DNA from: Ignavibacteria bacterium UBA6906
GTDB taxonomy: Bacteria; Bacteroidota; Ignavibacteria; UBA10030; UBA6906
Reading direction: 5' to 3'
DNA length: 6,965 nt
Assembly: GCA_002451155.1 (NCBI GenBank)
Contig: DKBG01000179.1
Location: 1-6,965, forward strand
Part shown: in pieces, positions 1 through 6,700 of the stretch
How the letters are laid out: each line of letters begins with the position of its first letter
Numbering within the stretch: position 1 is the stretch's first letter
Translations under genes and position numbers: made by a program
The notes under the pieces: generated by a model
Database searches by the model: none
What the model was told of the DNA's origin: nothing
What the model saw: the letters and a program-made list of their open reading frames with translations, nothing else

Positions 1-413
1 ACTATCACGTCAGCCGATAGCTCCCCCGACGCGATCCGCCCCGCATCCACCCGCCGTTCCCCGACCACCACGCGGGCAGCCGGAAACTTCCGCGCAATCT
101 GCACCGGTTCGTCCCCGCCCCGATCCGCCCCGACTCTTCTGGACGCTCCATCGGATATGACAAGGACGCCCGAAGATCTCCTCCCGTACCCCCTGCTCAC
201 AACGGCGACTGTGCGTCCCGATCCCTGAAGGATGCGGACAATCCATTCGACAAGTGGGGTCTTTCCGGTCCCGCCGGCCATAAGATTCCCGACCGCGATG
301 ACGGGGACCGGCAGACGCCGGACCTTCAGAAGGCCCATATCGAAGGCCAGATTCCTTAGTGCCACACCTGCGCCATAGGCGGCTGCGAGGGGAGAGAGAA
401 GCGTTCGCATCAT
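1..413 (-). CDS. lpxK: Tetraacyldisaccharide 4'-kinase LpxK, N-terminal 137 residues (cut by window edge)
   Basis: LpxK transfers the gamma-phosphate of ATP to the 4' position of the tetraacyldisaccharide-1-phosphate made by LpxB, giving lipid IVA at the inner face of the cytoplasmic membrane. I translated the minus strand from the ATG at 413. It reads a short hydrophobic/amphipathic N-terminus, then a Walker A loop GNLMAGGTGKTP at residues 42-53, VVSRGYGR at 71-78 and GDEP at 100-103. All of these are hallmark LpxK motifs in the right order. The frame is open to the edge and ends in ADVI, just where the family normally continues into its DDGFQ motif. The start is well fixed: a TAG lies in the same frame at 428-426 and no start codon lies between it and the ATG ATG pair at 413-408. 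No clear Shine-Dalgarno sequence precedes it, so it is probably translated by coupling with the TPR gene that ends 12 bases upstream. Confidence 0.93.
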   Translation of the reverse strand, partial: MMRTLLSPLAAAYGAGVALRNLAFDMGLLKVRRLPVPVIAVGNLMAGGTGKTPLVEWIVRILQGSGRTVAVVSRGYGRRSSGVLVISDGASRRVGADRGGDEPVQIARKFPAARVVVGERRVDAGRIASGELSADVI

Positions 414-425
414 GCCATTCGCCGA

Positions 426-1271
426 CTATCTGGAATACCCGGCGGCTTTCAACTGCCGTTCCACCTGCTCCTGCTTCTCCGGGGCCCTGTACCGGATGTG
501 CAGCGTTCTCAACATCTGCAACATCGCAATCCTGTCCTCCTTGAGCCTCGAGGCTGATACACCGTTCGGCTCGCCCTTTTCCCCGCCCTGCTTGATCTTT
601 TCGAGCTTTCTGTTGACAGCCTCGACTCCGCCCGTGAGAGTCCGCTCCGCGGTCTGGTCACGGTCCACCTTCAGGTACGCCCTGGCCATCTGCCGATAAT
701 AGCTCCCAACATAGTCCGATTCTGGAAACCTGGCAACGGCTTCTTTTTGACACCGGATGACATTCTGAAAATCACACACGCCGAAGTAAGCCAGACCCAG
801 ATTGTAGTACTGCCGGTCATACGGATACAGCTCTGCGTATCGGATCGCGTACCGGAGGAATGACTGGCTGTCTTTCTGTGCTACAGAGAGCTCGCACAGG
901 CGTTCGTACGTGTCAGCGTCATGTGATCCCGCCGCTTCGAGCCGGACATACGCCCTGAACGCTTCCGCGCGGTAGCGTTCTTGATGCGGGCCATTCGCCT
1001 GCGTTCCGCTCTCCGTGGCCCGGTCGTAGTACAGCTCGGCCAAATCCTGGAGAGCCGGGGCATAGGCGGAATCGATGGCAAGCGCTCTCTCGAGCAGAAC
1101 GCACGCGCTGTCCCACTCACGCCGCAGAGAGAGGGAATGGCCCTCCGCCTGGAGCTCCGCCTTACCCCGATTGACGGCCGGGGCCGCATCGCGTATCGAT
1201 TCGGACGGAGTTCCGCACGAAACGGAGAGAAGCGGAAATACCAGCCACACCAACCAGGGCGATCCCTTCAC
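426..1271 (-). CDS. TPR-containing putative outer-envelope lipoprotein of unknown function
   Basis: The protein has 281 residues and is not assignable to a named family by eye. A short charged N-terminus (MKG) and a hydrophobic stretch at residues 6-16 lead to LLSVSC, with Cys19 the likely lipidated residue. The -3 position is Ser rather than the preferred Leu, but it still fits the broad lipobox pattern. The mature part is mostly helical and contains tetratricopeptide-like units. The clearest are at about 40-85 (W53, A57, LLERALAID, A71-P72-A73) and 153-185 (YYNLGLAYFGVCDF, then CQKEAVARFP). Weaker units lie around 105-150 and 190-215. The region at 220-250 is charged and linker-like. TPR lipoproteins usually act as scaffolds in the periplasm or at the outer membrane; any client is unknown. 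The GTG start overlaps the lpxB stop (GTGA at 1271-1268), with GGAGG seven bases upstream. Its place between lpxB and lpxK suggests an envelope role by inference only. Confidence 0.85.
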   Translation of the reverse strand: MKGSPWLVWLVFPLLSVSCGTPSESIRDAAPAVNRGKAELQAEGHSLSLRREWDSACVLLERALAIDSAYAPALQDLAELYYDRATESGTQANGPHQERYRAEAFRAYVRLEAAGSHDADTYERLCELSVAQKDSQSFLRYAIRYAELYPYDRQYYNLGLAYFGVCDFQNVIRCQKEAVARFPESDYVGSYYRQMARAYLKVDRDQTAERTLTGGVEAVNRKLEKIKQGGEKGEPNGVSASRLKEDRIAMLQMLRTLHIRYRAPEKQEQVERQLKAAGYSR

Positions 1272-2401
1272 GCCGCCGCCTCCAGCGACAAGATTGCGTT
1301 GGCGACACGAACTGAAGCTCCGGGCCCCCCGAGACGCGACTTGATCACCTCAAGGTCTTTCCGCGCCGACGCAGCGCGTGCCGGCTCCTCCAGCATCGGG
1401 CGTACTGCCTGGATGATATTGGCAGGCGTTAGTGCCCCCTGGAGAAGCTCTTCCGCTACCTTTTTTTCCGCCACGATATTCACAAGTCCGATGTAGGGAA
1501 CATCAACAAGCATACGGCCAATAAAAAAACTCAGTCCTGACGTCCGGTAGACAACGACCATCGGCGTTCCAAACCACCCTGTTTCCAGCGTTGCGGTGCC
1601 CGAGGTGACCACGATCGCGTCCGAATACTTCATGACATCATAGGTGGCGTGTTCCACCACCGTGACAGCAAGCCCTTCCGGCATCGCAGCGCTCACGACT
1701 TCCCTGGTCAGATGGGGTGCCAGTCCGAGCACAACCTGACACCCTCCCGTTTCCTGCAGCGCACGTGCCGCGGAAGAGACAACCGGGAGGATACTCCTGA
1801 TCTCCTGCAGCCGGCTCCCCGGGAGAAGTCCGAGAACTTTGCGATCGGGGACAAGACCGTATCGCGAAAAGAATTGTTCCCGCGTCATCGAGGCCCCGAT
1901 ATGCTCGACGAGAGGGTGCCCGACAAACTCCACGTCAATACCCTCTGCGCTGTATAGCTCGACTTCGAAGGGAAAGACAACCTTCATCCGATCGACCAGA
2001 GATTTCATCCTCCGGATCCTGCCCCGGTTCCATGCCCACACCTGCGGGCTGATGTAGTAGACGACCGGGATCCCTGCACGCTTCACGCTGCGTGCAAAAC
2101 GCAGGTTGAAGCCCGGATAGTCAATCAGAACAACGACATCCGGCCGCCGTGATTTGAGGAGAGCCTCGAGATCCCGCTGAACCCGGAGCACCGTCGGGAG
2201 GTTTCGCAGAACCTCCCCAAAACCCATGAACGAGAGTTCGGCACAATGGTGAACCAGCTCCATCCCCTCCGCACGCATCCGGTCCCCGCCGATCCCGTAC
2301 AGGTCGATCCCGGGCTGCATCGCGCGAAGCGCTCGGACGACGCCGGCCCCGTGCTGTTCTCCCGATGTTTCTCCTGCAATCATCATCACGCGGCGGACCA
2401 T
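1268..2401 (-). CDS. lpxB: Lipid-A-disaccharide synthase LpxB (GT19 glycosyltransferase)
   Basis: LpxB is a peripheral membrane glycosyltransferase. It condenses UDP-2,3-diacylglucosamine with lipid X to form the beta-1,6-linked lipid A disaccharide-1-phosphate. The 377 residues match the usual length of about 380. Motifs in order are AGETSGEQHGAG (9-20), YGIGGDRM (35-42), IDYPGFNLRFA (93-103, containing the conserved Asp94), YYISPQVWAWNRGR (115-128), FPFE (143-146), FVGHPL (159-164), LLPGSR followed by EI (192-201), and VTSGTATLETGWFGTPMVVVYR (265-286, nucleotide-sugar site). Near the end comes IGLVNIVAEKKVAEELLQ (304-321). Two positions differ from the pattern I expect: SGE instead of SGD near the N-terminus, and VAEELLQ where VVPELLQ or IxPEFLQ is common. 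The ATG is preceded by GAGGAG five bases upstream and lies nine bases after the methyltransferase stop. It shares the lipid A pathway with lpxK, two genes downstream. Confidence 0.97.
   Translation of the reverse strand: MVRRVMMIAGETSGEQHGAGVVRALRAMQPGIDLYGIGGDRMRAEGMELVHHCAELSFMGFGEVLRNLPTVLRVQRDLEALLKSRRPDVVVLIDYPGFNLRFARSVKRAGIPVVYYISPQVWAWNRGRIRRMKSLVDRMKVVFPFEVELYSAEGIDVEFVGHPLVEHIGASMTREQFFSRYGLVPDRKVLGLLPGSRLQEIRSILPVVSSAARALQETGGCQVVLGLAPHLTREVVSAAMPEGLAVTVVEHATYDVMKYSDAIVVTSGTATLETGWFGTPMVVVYRTSGLSFFIGRMLVDVPYIGLVNIVAEKKVAEELLQGALTPANIIQAVRPMLEEPARAASARKDLEVIKSRLGGPGASVRVANAILSLEAAA
1279..1283 (-). promoter_or_regulatory. Ribosome binding site for the TPR lipoprotein gene
   Basis: GGAGG on the minus strand lies seven bases before the GTG at 1271, inside the last codons of lpxB. 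It supports the GTG start and the 4-base GTGA overlap with the lpxB stop. Confidence 0.75.
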
Positions 2402-2406
2402 AGATG

Positions 2407-2412
2407 CTCCTC
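2407..2412 (-). promoter_or_regulatory. Ribosome binding site for lpxB
   Basis: GAGGAG on the minus strand lies five bases before the ATG at 2401 and overlaps the stop codon of the methyltransferase gene. It supports this lpxB start and is the strongest ribosome binding site in the window. Confidence 0.8.
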
Positions 2413-3007
2413 AGCCCAGCCGGGCAACGAACAGGATGATGAGCGCCGCGGTAATGAGTCCGAATGCCTGCAGCGTACGCTTTTCGGACGCGAGTCCCTC
2501 CGCAACGCTCATCTGTTTCGGAGGCGGATTCGCTGAGCGGAACGGAGTCCACCGCGGAACAAATCTCCCGACGGCATGGCAGTACCCCTCGTACTCGGCA
2601 CCGAAACGTCCGCGCAGGTACTCCTCTTCACGGCTGACGATCAGGGAGTACTGAATGTAGAACCAGACGATGGCGGCCGCCAGCAACCAGGGAAACAGCG
2701 CCATTGACATGAGTCCTACACCCGCATACAACAGCATGTTGCCGAGATAGAGGGGATTGCGGACATGCGCAAAGGGTCCGGTGGTGATCAGGTATGTCCC
2801 TCCGACCGTCCCCGTCGTTCGTGTTTCAGAGCCTGCGATGGAAACCCCCCAGAACCGGATTGCCTCACCGCATACCGCCAGGAGGAATCCCGAAACGAGG
2901 CTGGCCAGCGTGGGCCGGGCGTACACGAGCATCAGGGCGAGGAAGGGAAAGGGAGTGTAACTGCGATAGGTGAAGATCCATTCCCGGATGTCCTTCGGTG
3001 TACTCAC
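2411..3007 (-). CDS. Isoprenylcysteine carboxyl methyltransferase / phospholipid methyltransferase-like membrane protein
   Basis: The protein has 198 residues and belongs to the ICMT/PEMT-like family of small integral membrane, SAM-dependent methyltransferases. The family signature GPFAHVRNPLYLGN spans residues 77-90 (usual form GPYxxxRHPxYxG), followed by REEEYLRGRFGAEYEGY at 126-142; together these form the SAM and substrate site in the family. Hydrophobic segments lie at about 17-30, 33-56, 88-125 (long, probably a helical hairpin) and 180-195. The last follows a Pro-rich cytoplasmic-looking stretch, and a terminal helix after the catalytic end is somewhat unusual. Bacterial members methylate varied lipids or are uncharacterised, so the substrate is unknown. 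I chose the GTG at 3007, which overlaps the phosphatase stop as GTGA. The open frame extends to an ATG at 3124, but that would overlap the upstream gene by 121 bases and add a polar N-terminus unlike the family. The nearest Shine-Dalgarno-like GGGAGG (3024-3029) is distant from the start. Confidence 0.87.
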   Translation of the reverse strand: MSTPKDIREWIFTYRSYTPFPFLALMLVYARPTLASLVSGFLLAVCGEAIRFWGVSIAGSETRTTGTVGGTYLITTGPFAHVRNPLYLGNMLLYAGVGLMSMALFPWLLAAAIVWFYIQYSLIVSREEEYLRGRFGAEYEGYCHAVGRFVPRWTPFRSANPPPKQMSVAEGLASEKRTLQAFGLITAALIILFVARLG

Positions 3008-3735
3008 GCTTCGCAGACGAACGCCTCCCGTCGTTTGACTTCCGCTCTTCGGCGTTTCCTCAGTCGTTTCCGGGACAGGATCAGCTGCAGGCGACTCACC
3101 ACATCGTCGAACGTTGAGTAGCAATAGTACGAGATATTCTGCTCCTGGCAGTGCCGCTGCAGGTCATCCTTCGCAAACACAATGTCTGCATATTCAACCG
3201 CACATCGGTCGGAGAACCCTTCCCCAATATATCCGACGATGTCTTCCTCCCCCGAGGTGGTCAGAAGAACATTCCGCTTGCAGCAGGCGCAGACGCCGCA
3301 TTCTGAGCAGCCGTGCGGAAAGTCAAGGGCGGGCACCGCGGTCCCATCCCCGAGATCAGAGAGCGTAAGCCTGTTGGCGTACACGCGCGCACCGTGCAGC
3401 CCGTTTCGCTCCAGGAGCCGATGAATGTATAGATCGAGGCCATCGCTGAGCACCGTCACATCGATGCCGGTGGACCTGCAGTAGTCAAAGAAACCCGGAA
3501 CCCCCGGTGTCATCTCCTGCCGCGCAAGGAACTCGTCCAGGACCTTCAGGGGAATCCTCCCTGCCGCCCGCAGTTCGCGGCGGAAACATTCCACGGCTGA
3601 TATCCGCCCCTCATGGTACTCCTGGACAATCGAGTCACACACATCACCCCCGAAGGTGCGGAAGAATTGATTTCCCACATCTTCCCTGGTCAGGGTCCCG
3701 TCAAAATCCACGTACAGTTTGAGTGCCATGGTCAC
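3004..3735 (-). CDS. HAD-superfamily phosphatase, PSPase/MtnX-like
   Basis: The protein has 243 residues and belongs to HAD subfamily IB (phosphoserine-phosphatase-like; closest by eye to MtnX-type 2-hydroxy-3-keto-5-methylthiopentenyl-1-phosphate phosphatases). Motif I is DFDGTLT at 10-16, with Asp10 the expected nucleophile and Asp12 the general acid/base. A helical cap occupies about 17-78. Motif II is LSDG at 96-99 (Ser97), motif III is probably Lys153, and motif IV is GEGFSD at 171-176. Motif IV has Glu172 where the family normally has Asp; Asp176 is kept. Just before Lys153 lies a cluster of Cys143, 146, 149, 151 and 152, an enlarged form of the CGxCK element I recall in MtnX-like proteins. 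Residues 221-237 are extremely basic (11 of 17 Lys/Arg). The GTG at 3735 overlaps the smc stop as GTGA; an ATG two codons in (3729) is an equally plausible start. No methionine-salvage gene is nearby, so the substrate is left open. Confidence 0.88.
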   Translation of the reverse strand: MTMALKLYVDFDGTLTREDVGNQFFRTFGGDVCDSIVQEYHEGRISAVECFRRELRAAGRIPLKVLDEFLARQEMTPGVPGFFDYCRSTGIDVTVLSDGLDLYIHRLLERNGLHGARVYANRLTLSDLGDGTAVPALDFPHGCSECGVCACCKRNVLLTTSGEEDIVGYIGEGFSDRCAVEYADIVFAKDDLQRHCQEQNISYYCYSTFDDVVSRLQLILSRKRLRKRRRAEVKRREAFVCEA

Positions 3736-6700
3736 CCGGTCGCCACGGCGGCAGCTGCCACCTGGGATTGCTGGTTGAACCGGACGGTGACGATCTTTGA
3801 CACCCCCTCCTCCTCCATGGTTACGCCGTAGAGGGCATTGGCCGCCTCCATGGTTCTCTTGTTATGTGTGACCACGATGAACTGGGTCTTGTCAGAGAAC
3901 TTCCGCAGGATGCGGGTGAACCGGTCGATATTCGCATCGTCCAGTGGGGCATCGACCTCGTCCAGGATACAGAAGGGACTTGGCTTGACCAGGTAGATGG
4001 CGAACAGCAGGGCAATCGCTGTCAGGGTTTTCTCCCCGCCGGAGAGCAGATCGATTGACGTAGGCCGCTTCCCGCGAGGCTTCGCGGTGATCTCGATTCC
4101 GGCCTCAAGCGGATCCACCTCCGCCTCCAGCTTCAGGTCGCATTCGTCGCCGGGATCGAACAGGCTTTTGAAGGTCTCGATGAAGTTGCGCCTGATGAGT
4201 TCGAAGGTCTCGAGGAATTTTCGTTGCGCGGTCTGGTTGATTTCCTCGATGGTCGCCAGGAGCGTCTTCTCCGCCTCAAGAAGGTCCTTCCGTTGGCCGG
4301 AAAGGAACTCGAATCGCTGCTTTTCTGTCGAGTATTCTTCGAAGGCCGCGAAGTTGATATTCCCGAGGGACTTGACTTTGTCACGCAGCGCCTGAATCTC
4401 ATCCCGGATTGCGGCGAAATCGACAAATTCAGCTTCAGGGTATGTCTTCAGCTCCAGGGTAAACTCAAATTCCTCAAGTGCCCTTGCTTTGAGGTGATCG
4501 GACTTCCCCTGGAGCTCTGCGATCTTCAACTCATATTCATGCGCGAGACGCATCGAGTCCTCGTGAGATCTCCGCTGATCCTTGATGCGCAGCTCCCGCT
4601 GATGCGCGTCATCCCGTCGCCGCCGCGTCTCCTCCTGTATCTCCGCACGCGCGCTGTCGAGTTGCACCAGCTCAGAGTGCAGACTGGTGACAACTGCGCG
4701 GGTTTCTTCGATAGCCGATTCCGCGGACACGATTTCTTCATGGGCGCGCTGGATTTCCTCGCCGGTGCGGGTAAGAGCCTCCTCCGCCTCGAGGATAGCA
4801 GAATCGGTGCGCTGGAGGTCTGCTTCCGCGTTCTGCCGTCTGTTGCGGGCATTGACAAGGGCTATCCCGAGATCGGTGACCTCAGCGGAGCGAACGTTCC
4901 ACTCCTCTTCCAGCCGGGCGAGATCCTGGGTTCCGGCGCCAACGGCCCGTTCGATCTCGGAGCGACGCTCCGTGAGAGCGACCAGTGCGGGCTCCGCCGC
5001 TGAGATCTCGAGAACCAGGCGGTCGGCATCCGTGCTCAGCGCAGATATGAGTTCGCTGTTTCGCGTGATGATGTCTTCTGCCCGTTTCTTTTCGAATTCG
5101 AGCTGGGCAATCCGCATCTCAACGCCGTTCATCTCCTTTTCGATAGCCTTGACGACATCGGTCAGCGATTTCAGGTCAATCGCATCGTGTTCCTGGAGTA
5201 TCGACTGCCGCGCGCGTTCATACTCTTCCATTTGGCGCTCAGCGTCCCCTGTCTGGCGTAGCAGCTCTTCAATCTGGTGGTGTTTCCCGATGATCCCACC
5301 CTCATCCTGGCGTCGGCTCCCCCCACGCGTAAGCCCCTCCCCCGACAGAATTTCGCCTGCAAGTGTCACACAACGGATGCCGCTGACCGTTCTGAGCACC
5401 TCGAGTGCTGTCTCCGGGGAATCGACAATGAGAACCCGGTCAAGGAGGTAATGGAAGAGCCGGGCGTACTCCGTGTCGTACCGGGCACACTCCGCTGCCC
5501 AGCCCTCGACACCCTGCACACCCGGAAGGACATATCTGGTCTCGAGCAGCGGAACCCTGTCGAGCGCGACAAACGTCGCCTTCCCGCGATCCTCTTGCTT
5601 CAGGAGCGCAATGGCCTGGTCGACGTCCGCCGCACTGTCGACCAGGAGGAGGCCCGCGGCTTCGCCCAGGGCAGCCTCGATCGCGATACGGTACTTATCG
5701 TCCGCGCGGATCGCATCGGCGACGGTGACTTTCCGGCGGGGGGTCCAGCCTTCGCTCGCGGAGAGGAACCGCACACCCTCCGACAGACCTTCTTTGCTCT
5801 CGATAAGCCCCTTCAGGAAATCGACCTTCGCGCTGTTCCGCTCGACCGTCGCGCGAAGTGTAACCTCCTTGCGATGGAGTGCTTCAGCGCTCGATTTGAG
5901 TTCCGCCCTGCGGGCTTCCGCCTCGTAGCACCGCATCTCCGCCTCTGTGAAGAGCCGGCGCTGCTGCCGGTCCTCCGCAGTGAACTCCGTGATTTCCCCG
6001 CTCAGTCTCGCGATCTCCATGCCATATGCCTCTGACTCCTCCGCCGCGTGCGAGGCACGTCCGCGCAGATTTTCGGCCTGGCCTTTCCGTTTTTCCAGTT
6101 CGGCCTGCTGCCCGGCAATCTGTTTGACGAGGTCAATTGTCGACTCGTTCAAGCCGCGCAATTCCGACTTCTTCTCCTCGAGCGTCGATTCGAACCCGTG
6201 GAGATCCGCCTGCTTCTCCCGGAGCCGTGCCTCCGCACGTTCCTCCTCAACCTTCAACTGCCCTATCTGGGAATCGACGCCGGTGCGGTGTTCCTGGAGA
6301 AAGCCCAGCTCCCTGCCGTACTCGGCCTTCTCGTTCTCGAGCCGGGTGACGTTCTCCCGAAGCGCGCGGATGCGCTCCGTCGAAACGAGAGTCTTTTCCT
6401 CAACACGGTGGATTTTTTCGCGCTGGAGGGTGACATCCCGCTGTGCCTCCGCGAGACGTTTCTCAAGACCGAGGATGCCCGCCCGCAACTCCTCCAACGC
6501 AGCATCTTCTCCCGTAAGGTCTGCGGTGAGGCGCAACCGGCTCTCGTCGGTTGCGGCAAATTTCTCGCGAAGGGGCTCGATCCGGCCGTGGAGCTGTGCG
6601 TATTCTCTCTCCATCAGATCGATCTCGAGATTGCGCAGCCTGGTCTTTACCTCATTGAACTGCTCAGCCCTCCGCGCCTGCCGTTCGAGAGAGGAGACCG

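Noticed and set aside
10..246. 78-residue minus-strand open frame at the left end
   Set aside because: It lies in another frame inside lpxK, whose frame shows Walker A, SRGYGR and GDEP motifs; this one has none.
1271..1280. Short GCC-type run (Ala-Ala-Ala at the LpxB C-terminus) as a tandem repeat
   Set aside because: It has only about three units, it is coding, and it lies in GC-rich DNA; there is no sign of a variable repeat.
2121..2552. 143-residue minus-strand open frame across the methyltransferase/lpxB junction
   Set aside because: It is an Arg/Gly-rich out-of-frame shadow of two well-supported genes.
3008..3124. Longer N-terminus for the methyltransferase starting at ATG 3124
   Set aside because: It would overlap the phosphatase gene by 121 bases and add a low-complexity polar segment. 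The GTG at 3007 gives the usual 4-base overlap and a family-like N-terminus.
3004..3735. Naming the phosphatase mtnX and assigning it to methionine salvage
   Set aside because: The resemblance is at family level only. No mtnA, B, D, K or W neighbour is visible and motif IV and the cysteine cluster deviate, so a specific substrate is not supported.
4224..6035. Long plus-strand open frames opposite smc (4224-5003, 4687-5451, 5277-6035)
   Set aside because: They are antisense to an unmistakable SMC frame, overlap one another, are rich in Ser/Arg with no recognisable motif, and are expected in GC-rich coiled-coil coding DNA.
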